A stretch of DNA of 64,000 nt from Plantago major (taxonomy: Eukaryota > Streptophyta > Magnoliopsida > Lamiales > Plantaginaceae), in contig CM048844.1 in the NCBI GenBank assembly GCA_026545765.1, positions 67,536,035 to 67,600,034 of the forward strand. The letters are read 5' to 3'. The notes beneath the pieces are model-generated. The model made no database searches. It was not told where the DNA came from and was given only the letters and a program-made list of their open reading frames with translations. This document shows positions 33,316 to 44,083 of this stretch, piece by piece (the first letter of the stretch is position 1; each line of letters begins with the position of its first letter). The translations under genes and the position numbers were made by a program.

Positions 33316-33711
33316 GTAATTGGCTAACCCTTCTTGCTACTTTTTGAGGGTTTTTACATTCGAATGGTTTTTGGATTTTGATTGCTAGTATGTAAGCTTT
33401 TTTGTGACTTGTTGAACATAATTCTAGTATTGATTGTTGATTTGTATCATGATTATGAATTTCATTCGAATTTGCTAGTAGTTCATCATATCTCCATTTG
33501 CTACTTTGCTCAATAGTGACTTGCATTGATAGTGTTATCTTTTGTGTAGTATTTTGGCATAGCCATTTGCTTTCGGTTGAGATTTCGAATTCTTTAAGTA
33601 TTGTTGTTCTTGCGTGCACTAAGGTTGAAATTGTTTATGTGAGTTAAGCTTCTAACTAGAGCCTTGGTTGCGTTTTTGCGGTAAAAAGTCAGCTAACACC
33701 TATTTATGTAG
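33316..33711 (+). other. Intron-like segment before A3 ORF3
   Basis: Starts GTAATTGG and ends TTTATGTAG, 396 bp and T-rich, finishing five bases before the ORF3 ATG at 33717. Position and length match the 414-bp segments of A2 and A5, although the sequences are diverged. Splicing is inferred. Confidence 0.5.
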
Positions 33712-33716
33712 GTACC

Positions 33717-35062
33717 ATGGCACCCAAGACAAGGCCAGCTAAGAGAACCAGGGGGGAATCATCTAGGGGCAATGCAATGGTGAGGATTGATCCACCTCCC
33801 ACCGTGGATTATGGTGTTCCCACCATTTCTCGGAGAAGTATGGAGTACAAGTCCCACAACTCCGGCAGATCTTATGTTGTTGATCGAGGAGTTGACCTGA
33901 TGACGCTATCTCGTGAGGAAGAGCGAATCATGGAGTCACTGACGAATATGTTTGAGAGTCGAGGGTGGCTCAGGCTTGCTAGGGAACCCGAGGAATGGGA
34001 TATGCAGTTGGTGTTTGACTTCTATGCCAACTATGAAGATAAGAAGTGCGAGGATGATCTTACCGAGTGGGTGCCAATCAGGAATGAGTATGTTGATTTT
34101 ACTACTTCGATCAACCCGTACTACGGTGTGCCCGAACTTGATACCGAAGATGATGTCTACGTGCACAAAAAGACGACTGAAGTAGCAATCCCGAAGGAGA
34201 TTACAGACATCATTTGCCATGAGTACTTTAGGTACCCCAAGGAGCTCCGTCGGATGATTGAGCACAAGTTCCTCAGCCTCCAGACCCGTATTATCCATGC
34301 CTGACTTGTCACCTCCATCTGCCCCAAAGGGATTGCCCATTACGTTTGCTATGATTCAGCCCGACTCCTAGCCGCTCTTGTGCAAGGAGAACCCATTAAT
34401 TTTAGCCAGCTGATTATCACTCAGTTCGAGCATTACCATGGGAACTTGAGAACGAGGTTTTCATTACCTTGCCTCATCACTTAACTTTGCAGGAGAGCCG
34501 GAATTGTAGTCGATGCGACACACTAACCTTGTCCAATTTTGAAGGTTGGGTCTGTCAAGACTATGATTAACAAGTTCAACACCGAGTTCAGTGATATCAA
34601 GTATGAGGTGGAGCGTGAGGAGGGGCGTCAGGCAAAGATGGCTGGAAGAAGAGTCCCGGAGACTCAAGAGGAGATGTATGAAGCTCAACCGGATGCAGAG
34701 GAAGAGCTACAGCATGCCATCTCTCCGCAGTATGGATATCAGGGAGCCTTCGACTTCCAGTAGTTCACTGTTACTTCCAGTCGCACTATGCTAGGCTGGA
34801 CACAGAGTATGGAAACATTTTGGGAGTCCAGGAGCAGATTATTCAGTCACAGGCTGACATTATGAGGGCACAGTCCGATCTGAGGGCTGACTTTACAGCT
34901 GCTGGGGATGAGATGAGGGGATACATGGCAGAGTATGCGAGCTTACGTCAGGAGTGGAGCTCACAGAGAGAGGAGTTGAACTCTCAGTACAGGCGGATGC
35001 AGGGATGGGGATATCCTCACCCACATGCTGGACCATCTAGGTCCGATGCCCCGCAGCAGTGA
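33717..35062 (+). pseudogene. A3 ORF3 (env-like position), interrupted
   Basis: The ATG at 33717 opens a frame of 195 codons with a basic start (APKTRPAKRTRGESSRG) like that of A2 ORF3. Next comes a globular part with NMFESRGWLRLA and VFDFYANYEDK. The frame stops at 34302-34304, just before sequence matching the LLGFPCLITNICR region of A2 (about 34460-34490). Later pieces (34539-34763 and 34820-35062) encode a Gln/Glu/Arg-rich coiled-coil-like end with SQREELNSQYRRMQGWGY. It is the same gene family as A2 ORF3, with a stop and frameshifts. No signal peptide or membrane segment is visible. Confidence 0.75.
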
Positions 35063-36648
35063 TGCTGCATTGAGCACCATGGGGTACATTTTTCACTTTC
35101 TCTTCTTTCTAGTCTATTCGCTGGAGGACCAGCTCTAGTCTAGGTTTGGGGAGGGGGGGGGGGGGAGGGTTAAATGTACCGTATTTGATCTTCTGGCATG
35201 TACTATTTTATCTGATTGTTTTATGGCTGTTGTACTTTGATTTTCTATTTTCTATTTAGTGGATTGTGGCCGGTGTCCCTTACTTGGCTTTTTAGTGTCT
35301 TTTTTGCCTACCTTTTTTGGCCTATGTTTAAACTTTTGTGTGAGTCTTGAGTCGAATTTACAAATTGAACGTCCTTTGTTCGTGACAAACTCTTTTGTTG
35401 CTTAAGTTTTGAGTATATACTGATTAGTAGTGGTTGTTGAGTTTAAAATTTTTCTAGTTCGTTTCCCTTGTAAATAAGAAGTCTATTTAGCTTTGTGGTC
35501 CAAAAAAACCTGTGAGAGCCTTATTTGAGCTGATGAAAAAATATTATAACGGCAAAAATTGTTTTGTGTGACTCATGGGATGTTCAAATTATTTTAAAGT
35601 TTTTCGCGCCATTTCATACTTATGCGTGTTCTGATTAGATGGGAATGACAAACGACAAGCTCTGTACTTTTGATACCCTTCCAAACCCGTTCTAAAGAAC
35701 AGTTTTGTGGAGGAGATTTCCATTTTTATGACTGATTGAGAGATGTGTAGTTCTGACTGCTATTTCAAACAAAAATATTATTTAAATAAGCCTCGAGGTG
35801 TATCCATGGTCTTAAGTGATCACCGTAGGTCGTCTTGGGCATGTTCAAATACTACCATATACCGGCGTGGCAATTTATCAACCAAATAACCGTGAAGGTC
35901 GATGACACGTAGCAAACTGACATGCACAAAAGTGCAGACTTTCGGTAAAATGGACACCAGCAAAATTGAAGCCAAAAGATCCCAATGAGGATAAATAAAG
36001 CACATGAGTTACTCAAACCCCAAGTTGTGAGTCGTGTGGAATTCCTTTTCTACATGAGCAAAACCTTGGGATGGGAGCCACACGCGAAATAAGTCCTTGC
36101 TGATAACGGGGGTCACACACCAGTGATTTTATCCACAGACTTACAACAATTTCGAGTAACTCTAAAAAATAAGTGTGCAAGGTTTTGAGAAATTTGAAAG
36201 CAAAAAGGGAATAGTAGTCCGAGTAGCAAGTCTCTATTTTCAGTCTTTTGAACTAAAGTCCCTTTAGACTCATTGAAAAGAACGCATTTGCATAAGAGAT
36301 TTTTGGCAACTTGTGGTGAAAACCGCCTTCCCAGCTTTACTTTTGAGTGTTAACCATGCTGGACTTGTCCAGAAGAGTGAGAGTTGCTTTAAAATTTCTT
36401 GTGAGGGACCGCCGAGTTTGACTTAAGTTTTATTTACTTTGGAAACGAACTAGTTAGATTTTTGATTGATTTTCCACCAACTTTGGCAACAACTTAAACC
36501 CTTTGCATCTTTGGAGTTTGTTTCTTACAAATGTAGATTTAGTACTTGGTTGTTTGACTCGTTCTTTGTTTTGTATGTTTAGAGTCTAGTTTCTTTTTTA
36601 GGTTTGTCGTTTGCTCGAGGACGAGCAAATGTTTGGTTTGGGGAGTTT
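35063..36648 (+). other. A3 3' noncoding region with polypurine tract
   Basis: No credible ORF. GGTTTGGGGAG followed by a run of 13 G (35153-35165) lies just after ORF3. The conserved block is at about 35790-36000. The polypurine tract GGTTTGGGGAGTTT (36635-36648) abuts the LTR. GCTCGAGGACGAGCAAA shortly before it is shared with the A2, A4 and A5 tails. Confidence 0.75.
35923..35936 (+). other. Conserved 3' noncoding hairpin (A3 copy, compensatory change)
   Basis: TGCACAAAAGTGCA: the same 5-bp stem and AAAA loop as in A2 and A4, but with the outer C-G pair replaced by T-A. The surrounding GGACTTTCGGTAAAA context is kept with few changes. Confidence 0.75.
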
Positions 36649-37928
36649 TGATGAGGCATTTTTAGGACACCTCATCAGGTTCTTTTTAACTTCTTTTTAC
36701 TAACTTTTAGTTTAGTTTTTCCTTTATTTGTATATATTTTGTCTTTTGTTTGTTTTGCTTGTGTTTCCACCTAGATTCCTGGATTTAGGTACTTTTCACG
36801 AAGAAAAGGAGTCAAAACAATGCATTTTAATGCACTTTCTCGGAGATCACAAGCTCTAAGACTCCTAATAGGTGCCACGAAGATTCCCGAAATGTCAAAC
36901 GGATCAAGGATGGACAAATAAGGTGAAGATCGAGCCCGAAGGAAGCGGGGCGATCGCCCCATGCCCTGGACGCAGCCACAGAGGGCTGCATTCCAGAGCC
37001 GGAGCGGGCGATCGCCCGCCCCGATCTGCCAGTGTTCTGGCATTACTTTTTGTTTGATTCTCATTTTAAACTCAAGATTTGTAATTCAAGCTATCACTTT
37101 TTCATTTCACACAACATTTGGGAGAATTTTGAGAGGTCTACGGTTCCAAGAATCATCCATCTGATTGAAGTTGGAGTATTGGTTAACCATTTAGGTGAAG
37201 ATTTCTTCCTGTAAACAGTATTTCTACCATTGTTATCCATTGGAGCTCAGTTAATCAAAGTTATTCGGTAATTCTGTATCGTTTCTCTTTGTTTACATTC
37301 TTGTGTATGTTTATTCCTATGTTTATCATATTTCTTGCCTGCGACAACATGAATATGAATAGCTAAACAACACCCATCGGTTGGTGGTGAAATCTTGAGC
37401 ATGCTAGTATAGGTCTTTGGATGAAATACATAGTTCTTTGTTTGTTGAATTCTTGCAAATCGTTAGATTAGTTCAAAGTCTTAGCAATCATTTTTTTATA
37501 CCAAAATCCACAAGAGGGTTTCGCACCCTCAAGGTTAATTACGATTTAAGCTCAACGCTTTCGACCACAAACGTCGACTAGTAGAATTGACGACTCAACT
37601 ATGTTGATTAAATGTTTTCACTTTCAAAAGTCATGTATTCCATTGCATCCTTATACTAGCAAGCTCTTGATGAAACCACCACCCCATGTCTCCTTTAATT
37701 GATAACAAACCCGTGTTTGCTATTTCATCTTTGTGTGATTTGCGAAAGAAAGAATTGGAGGTCATAAGTCCCAATTATAGACAAACTAGTACTTTAAAAC
37801 ACCGACAAGATTAGTTAAGTCCTTCGAGAACGACACTCAGGGCAACTTATCAACTCACTACGTGCTTTTTCTAATGATCCTTGATTTTTCTCTTGGCTTA
37901 TAAATTAAGGACTTGATTTGACGCATCA
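36649..37928 (+). repeat. L3 LTR, 3' LTR of A3
   Basis: Begins TGATGAGGCATTTTTAGGAC after the polypurine tract and ends GACGCATCA. It matches 39449-40698 on the same strand and 16820-17677 in reverse. It contains the GGGGCGATCGCCCC-type palindromes. Confidence 0.9.
36947..37019. repeat. GCGATCGC palindrome pair in L3 LTR of A3
   Basis: GGGGCGATCGCCCC (36947-36960) and GCGGGCGATCGCCCGC (37004-37019) lie about 300-370 bp into the LTR. That is roughly where the other LTR family has its CCGCGG array. A third, weaker GC-rich stretch lies between them. Confidence 0.8.
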
Positions 37929-38648
37929 TATACCAGTGTTGTTTGAGGAAAGATGCATTGTTTATTTATGCTTACCACGTGACATGAGTATTCGTTGCAT
38001 TATATTAGGAGATGTCAACCGTGTCTATAAGTTGATATTCTGCCTGAGGTTTGTTGTTGAGCTAGCCACTGGTGACAGCATTGAGCTAGAGGATAGTCTA
38101 CAAGGGGTATCTGTACTGACTGCACCTTAGTATAAGATATGTGACCTGTGTGACTCCTCAGCCGTAACTATCGCTATATATTATTCCTGATATAAACTTA
38201 TTATCAAAGTGAAGGTTGATTCTTACATGTTCTCTCTACCTGATTTTTAAATCTTCTATTTTCATTGCCATCTGTTTATCTGCTTACGTTAATTAATTAA
38301 AAAAATAAAAACACGTAATTTGATATTTCTTTTCATTCGAAACTAGGATTATCTTTCTCTAGTTTTATCCGTCTGTACCTGTCGGAGTTCGTCTGTTAGT
38401 CTTTATGCAAGGAGAAACACCTTGAGAACCATTAAGAGATGACATCAGCAAACTTGAGAAGAAGGAGAGAGTTGAGTCATGAGTTCGACAGGAAAATTGA
38501 CAGGAACAAGGAATGGGTTGATAGACCTAACATCAATCGAAACTCACCAACGAGTATGCGAAAGATGAACGCTGTTGGAAGATGGAGATGGGTGGACGGA
38601 CCTAACTTAAACCACATGCATTCTTCCTAAAGGTCACCAATAAACAGG
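37929..38648 (+). other. Unassigned sequence between two L3 LTRs
   Basis: I recognise no gene. Short open stretches are present but none matches a known family. It is not the interior of an element made from the flanking LTRs, because no primer-binding site follows 37928. Confidence 0.4.
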
Positions 38649-38697
38649 GGTCAAGCTATAAGACCTAAAACAAGCGCTTCTTGGGAGGCAACCCAAG
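38649..38697 (+). other. Orphan tandem hairpins of the post-protease type
   Basis: GGTC-AAGCTATAA-GACC (38649-38665), then CTTGGG-AGGCAA-CCCAAG (38680-38697). They match the paired hairpins of A3 with changed but complementary stems. They mark this stretch as the post-gag or post-pol spacer of another Athila-like element. Confidence 0.65.
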
Positions 38698-39448
38698 GTC
38701 ACATTTAGTTTCCGCACTTGCATTCACATTTTTAGTTTTCGTTTTTCTCATTTTCCACATCAAAAATCTTTTCGAAAAAACTTTTCAAATCTTCTCAAAT
38801 TCTTATTTGTTTTCTTAGTACTATGTTTGCTTTTAGAAAAAATGAAAAAAACCAAAAAGAATCGAAAAAACGTGAAATGTCGCGAAAGTGGGGGGCTGGA
38901 CAGTAGCCTCACTATGGTCGACTGTCGACCGCAGCGAGTTGCCACCAACCCGCTTCCCCTCTTTAAAAACCCCAAAACATTTTCTCCTTCTTCCCACCTA
39001 ATTTTCTTCATAAAATCTTCACTTACTCTTTAATTTTATCCCCCATTGCATTATTGGCTTGCCCATGCATCATCAACATCAAGTAAGTGATCTTTACTCA
39101 CTATTATCTTCATTACATCTTCAATTCAAGGTTTATATCTTTCAACTCTTTGATTGCACTTTCTTCTTGCATCTTGAGTGCTATGCAATTATGTGCTTCA
39201 ATCGATTGATTTGATGATGTTTGAGATATGTGGATACATGCTTACTTTTAGTATTCACTATATTAACACTTGCTTGGTGGAGATTTGACGAATCAATTGA
39301 GAATTTGAGGGTTTTTGTTCTTGCCTACCAAGTGTTCGATAAAATGTTTCAATAGAACAAACTCCCTTGTCGACCCCTTTCCTTTTTGATAACTTGCTCA
39401 CATGATCTTAACTTGATGAAGTATGCTTAGAAAACATGTTTGCATACA
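38698..39448 (+). other. Spacer fragment of an Athila-like element
   Basis: T-rich and pyrimidine-rich sequence like the ORF3 spacers of A3 and A5, with a consensus donor CAA|GTAAGTG at 39083. No ORF3 follows, because an L3 LTR is inserted at 39449. TSD candidates on either side of that LTR cannot be compared, since its right side is deleted. Confidence 0.45.
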
Positions 39449-40698
39449 TGATGAGGCATTTTTAGGACACCTCATCAGGTTCATTTTACCTTTTTTTTAC
39501 TAACTTTTAGTTTAGTTTTTCCTTTATTTGTATATATTTTGTCTTTTATTTGTGTTTCTTGTGTTTCCACCTTAATTCCAGGTTTTAGGTACTTTTCATG
39601 AAGAAAAGGAGTCAAAACGATGCATTTTAATGCACTTTGTCGGATATCACAAGCTCCAAGACTCCAAATAGGTGACACGAAGGTTCCTGTGATGCCAAAC
39701 GGGTCAAGGAAGAAAGTTTGAGTCGAGATCGAGCCCGAGGAGGAGTGGGGCGATCGCCCCGACGTCTGGATGCGTCCCAGAGACGGAGCGGGCTCTGGCG
39801 ATCGCCCCATTCTGTTGGGGCGATCGCCCGCCCCAATCTGCCAATGTTCTGGCGTTTCTTTTTGTCTAATTCTCATTTTAAACTCCAGATTTGTAATTCA
39901 AACTATCACTTTTTCATTTTCACACAACATTTGGGTGAATACTGAGAGGTCTAGGGTTCCAAGAATCATCATCTTATTGAAGTTGGAGTCTTGGTTAACC
40001 ATTTAGCTGAAGATTTCTTCTGGTAAACCAGTACTTTCACCATTGTTATCCATTGGTGCTTCGTTATTCAAAGTCATTCGGTAATTCTGTATCATTTCTC
40101 TTTGTTTACATTCTTGTGTATGTTTATGCCTATGTTTATCATATTTCTTATCTGTGACAACATGAATATGAGTAGCTAAACAATACCCATGGGTTGGTGG
40201 TAAAATCTTGAGCATGCTAGTACAGGTCTTTGGATGAATTACACTATTCTGAGTTTGCTGAATTCTTGCGAATCATTTGATTATTTCAAAGTCTTAGCAA
40301 TCGTTTTCTGATACCCAAAATCCACAAGAGGGATTCGCACCCTTAAGGTTAATTACGATTTTAGCCCAACGCTTTCGACTACAAACGTCAACTAGTAGAA
40401 TTGACGACTCTACTACGTTTATTAAACGTTTTCACTTTCAAAAGTCGTGTATTCCATTGCATCCTTTTACTAGCTAGCTCTTGATGAAACCACCACCCCA
40501 TGTCTCCTTTAATTGATAACATACCCGTGTTTGCTGTTTGATCTTTGTGTGATTTGCGAAAGATAAGAATTGGAGATCGTAAGACGTAATTCTTGATAAA
40601 CTAGTACTTTAAAACACCGACAAGCTTAGTTTAGTCCTTCGAGAACGACACTCAGGGCAACTTATCAACTCACTACGTGCTTTTCTAGTGATCCTTGA
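39449..40698 (+). repeat. L3 LTR, right end truncated (possible 5' LTR of A6)
   Basis: Begins TGATGAGGCATTTTTAGGAC and follows the A3 LTR to GATCCTTGATA, then stops about 48 bp short of the expected GACGCATCA end, where C1 sequence starts. No polypurine tract precedes it, so it is not a 3' LTR. It is plausibly the 5' LTR of the element whose gag lies at 63100-64000, with C1 and A4 between them. Confidence 0.8.
39747..39830. repeat. GCGATCGC palindromes in the second L3 LTR
   Basis: Three copies: GGGGCGATCGCCCC (39747-39760), GGCGATCGCCCC (about 39797-39808) and GGGGCGATCGCCC (39817-39829). That is one more than in the A3 LTR. Confidence 0.8.
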
Positions 40699-40812
40699 TA
40701 TAGTTATACACACTGTTTGTTACAGTATATCGAAGACACTGTTCAATAGTGTTCTTTGGTGTACTGTATACACTTGTTTACATTATACCAAAACCCGGTC
40801 CATACATTGTCA
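40699..40812 (+). repeat. C1 5' LTR remnant
   Basis: TATAGTTATACACACTGTTT to CATTGTCA corresponds to 62866-62978 of the 3' LTR. Confidence 0.85.
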
Positions 40813-40814
40813 TT

Positions 40815-40827
40815 TGGCATCAGAGCC
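40815..40827 (+). other. C1 primer-binding site
   Basis: TGGCATCAGAGCC, a one-base variant of the initiator tRNA-Met site TGGTATCAGAGC, two bases after the LTR. Confidence 0.8.
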
Positions 40828-40862
40828 AAGTACCTAATTCATAGGTGTTTGGATTTGGTATC

Positions 40863-41389
40863 ATGGATTTTGCTAATCCTAATGTCAACAGGTTACCTAT
40901 ACTTGATGGCTCTAACTATAATCATTGGAAAACTCGCATTCGCTCGCATATCAAATCCATTGATATTCGTGTTTAGAGAAGTGTTCTTGATGGTTATACT
41001 TTGCCTTTATTACCTCCCGATGAGGACAAAGGATTGCATCCCTAAGCCGGAACGTGATTATGATAAAGATGAAATTGCGGATGCAAACAAAAATGAGAAG
41101 GCTCTCAATATCTTGTTTAGTTATGTAGATCCTCACATGTTTAAACTAATTCAAACATGCTCAACTTCCAAACAGGCCTGGGAATTTCTTCAAAGGCACT
41201 GTGAGGGAGATTTGAGTGTGAGAGAATCAGAACTTCAAATGCTTTTGAGTCGTTTTGAAAATCTGAGAATGGGAGAGGAAGAGGACATTACATCCTATTT
41301 TGGTAAACTTTTGGATATTTCTAATGAAAGTCATATGCTTGGAGACTCTTTGTCGAACAAGCAGCTAGTTTACAATGCTATTATGACTC
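40863..41389 (+). pseudogene. gag: C1 gag, N-terminal part, interrupted by A4
   Basis: The ATG at 40863 starts MDFANPNVNRLPILDGSNY, a typical copia gag opening (LDGSNYNHWK). A TAG at about 40974 and a frameshift near 41030 follow. The core resumes openly with SKQAWEFLQRHCEGD and FENLRMGEEEDITSYFGKL. The frame reaches 41389, where A4 is inserted, and continues in phase at 55637 once the element and one GACTC copy are set aside. Confidence 0.82.
41385..41389. repeat. Target-site duplication of A4 (GACTC, left copy)
   Basis: GACTC precedes the LTR at 41390 and is repeated at 55632-55636 after the other LTR. Confidence 0.9.
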
Positions 41390-42762
41390 TGATGAGCTCA
41401 AATTATACTCTAAAAAAGCAATTACAGATTAAGCTGTAGTTGCAGACTAAAGCCTAACTCTTGATCGATCTCTAGGGAAGTAATCAAGCTATGTAGCAGT
41501 GAGAGAAACAGATACTTGCCAGTAACAGTTTGATTGATGGTTTTTGTATACTTCTAACTAGATTGACTAAAGCTAAGATTACGATTAACAATGAGAGAAA
41601 GATGAATATAGTAGCAAGATCCAATTATGCTAATTCGAACTAGGGATAACACTCATATTTGTCACACGGTTATTGTACAGTAAATCAATCAATTCGATTC
41701 AACCAAGTGTTCTTAGAATATATTATACTGGAGAAATCGTGAGTCGTCAATTCACGATCCTTAAACATGAACAATTTAGAGAATTTAATACGGACTTATC
41801 GAATTGAAGGTTTTTACGAAGATTTTATACGAGACTAACCTATATGAGTGATTTGATAAACCCTAGAACGAACATGCATAATCTTCACATACTACTGTAT
41901 TCAAAGGTGTTTAGCTAATCATACTTGATATTTGCATGCAAAGATTCATGGTAATGATCATGTGAAACATAGATGAGAAACTCGCATGCAATAACATACA
42001 ATTCAATCGATAGAGATAAAGAACGAATTGTAAAGAAGAAAGCAATAGAGAAATCAATACCAATAATCCTGATGTATATAATCAATGAATAACCAAGCTC
42101 CAGAGATGTCTCTACGTCAATGTCTGAATCTAGGAGCTCTCCTGAAAAACTAGGTTAAAAGAAGTGTATCTCAAGGAAAACAAATTCTAAACTAATAAGG
42201 AAAACAAATTCTGAGTCTGCGCGTCTCGCCGCGGCGGGCCAATTGCTTCGCCGTGGCGAGCTTCCTTTTGTCGATTATATATCCAGCTTACAAATTCTCG
42301 CCGCCGCAGATTGAATCCCTCGCCCCGGCGAGCGTCTTCCTTCAAAACAGGGGAGCCATTCACAAAATATCGCCGCGGCGGACTGATTTCCTCGTCGTGA
42401 CGAGCCTTCTTTATCGCAATATATATAGCCTTGCATAATTTTGCGGCGGCGAGCAAGGTGCTCCACCGTGGCAAGCTTCAATCTTCAAATCAGAGGCTCC
42501 ATTCGCAAAATCTCACTGCGGTAAACTGATTTCCTCGCCGCGGCGAGCCTTCCTGCAATTCCCAAGTCCAAGCTCGTAAAATTTTGCCGCGGCGAGCTAT
42601 GCTAAGCAGCTCGTCCTCATTTTCAAAAGACATCGATTCCTACAAAATGTAAACAAAACACCAAAGCGTAAAATCGAACTAAAAAAACTATAAAACTAAA
42701 GACAAAGACTCACAAAGACCGCGAAAAAGGACCAAATGAGACGTTAGAATATTGTTTCGTCA
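41390..42762 (-). repeat. A4 3' LTR (left copy)
   Basis: Begins TGATGAGCTCAAATTATACT; ends TTGTTTCGTCA, a mutated CTCATCA. Repeated at 54249-55631. Palindrome array at 42225-42598. Confidence 0.9.
42225..42598. repeat. CTCGCCGCGGCGAG palindrome array in A4 3' LTR
   Basis: About ten copies in the same paired layout as A1, several with one or two mutations. Confidence 0.83.
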
Positions 42763-44083
42763 AAATCCCCAAACCGAAGCTTTGCTCGTCCTTGAGCAAA
42801 CACACAGCCTAAACACACTAGACTCCCAACCATGTAGGCAAATACAAGAGTTATAAATCCAAGTAATCGAATCTACCATTGAAAGCATTAAGTCCACCAA
42901 ATGCAAATGTTTTGTTCTCAAGTAACCTTGGCAGAGAAGTGTACAGATAATTCCAAAAAAAATGTTTCTCAAGCAAATAACTCTTAAATCCAGCACGCTA
43001 GTCCCTCACAGGAATAATATGCAATCTCTACTCTCTTTGGAAGTGTCCAATAGGGTTAGTCGCTCAAAAATTAAACTGGGAAGGTGACTCGCATCACAAG
43101 AATGCCTAGACTATCTTACGCTAATGTACTCAAATCGAACGGATAAGAAAGGACTTTGTTTTTGCCAAAAAACGACTTATAACAAAATTTCAAGACCTGT
43201 GTTGTTCCCTTTTTTCACTTGCAAATCAACCATAAACCATTATTGCGCAATGCATGGCCTCATTGGGCTCTTTTATCTCAGTTTTTTGACGGGTGTCTGT
43301 TTTACCGAAAGTCCGCACTTTTGTGCGTGTTAGTTTGGTATACATGCCATCAACCCTCATGGTCATATAGCTTTAAGGGCCACGCCGGTATATAGGTAGT
43401 ATCTGAAACATGCCCAACACGACAGACGGTGATCAACTAAGACCATAGATCCACCCCGAGATTAAATTCAGATAACTTTGGAAACAGCAGCAGACTCAAA
43501 CACAATCAAGCATATCAAGCTCAAAAATTAGTCGTAAGCAAGTATGTAACTCTTCCCCAAACCTGTTCTTTAGAACGGGGTTTAAAAGTTAGAGGACTCA
43601 AGATTAAAAGCATGCCGTTCGTCATCCCCAAACAAAATGAGTACACGTAAGTATGAAAAGGCGCAAGTAATTCGTAAAAAACTTGCACATCCCAGGAATC
43701 ACACAATACAAATGCCGGTACAATATTTTTTCATCGGCTCAGGATTTTCACGGCTTTTGGACTAAAGGACTGGACAGACTAGCTATTGGCAAGAGAAACA
43801 GACCTTAAGGAATTAACAATGCACTAGGTTACTTCCAGTTACATATCAAACAAAACAAAGGCATTATGTGGATTTACCACTCACAATAGATAATCAAAAC
43901 TTGGAAAAATAACACGGACACACGAAAGACTCAAGAAAATATGAAAAAACACATAGAAACACAGGCGGGAAACTGAAGAGCCTCACATTCCCTCCCCAAA
44001 CTGAAACTCAAGCATGTCCTCAAGATGAGAGTGGAAAGATAAAAGGGTTCGAAAGTGTCTGGCCTGTGAAGTACAGTTTAGAG
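42763..44083 (-). other. A4 3' noncoding region
   Basis: Polypurine tract at 42763-42775, GGTTTGGGGA-type motifs again near 43555 and 44000, and the conserved block at 43270-43460 with the hairpin. No ORF3 is present. Confidence 0.78.
43314..43327 (-). other. Conserved 3' noncoding hairpin (A4 copy)
   Basis: CGCACAAAAGTGCG on the element strand, identical to the A2 copy. Confidence 0.72.

Larger units (their letters stand above)
30645..37928 (+). mobile_element. A3: second pol-less Athila-like element (gag-protease, ORF3, L3 LTR), 5' LTR lost
   Basis: Plus-strand order: gag-protease (30690-32834), hairpins, spacer, intron-like segment, ORF3 (33717-35062), 3' noncoding region with polypurine tract, and L3 LTR (36649-37928). 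No reverse transcriptase or integrase lies between protease and ORF3. The proteins are clearly related to those of A2 but much diverged, and the LTR is a different family. The 5' LTR, PBS and left flank are missing: the element begins at the truncated T1 LTR. It shows that the gag-protease + ORF3 layout is not confined to one family. Confidence 0.87.

Noticed and set aside
36947-37019. GCGATCGC repeats as a sign of cyanobacterial DNA (HIP1 motif)
   Set aside because: They occur only two or three times per LTR, at the same offset in two copies, within an otherwise typical plant LTR.
36649-40698. The two L3 LTRs and the 1.5 kb between them as one short element
   Set aside because: No primer-binding site follows the first LTR and no polypurine tract precedes the second; the first LTR has a proper polypurine tract on its other side and belongs to A3.
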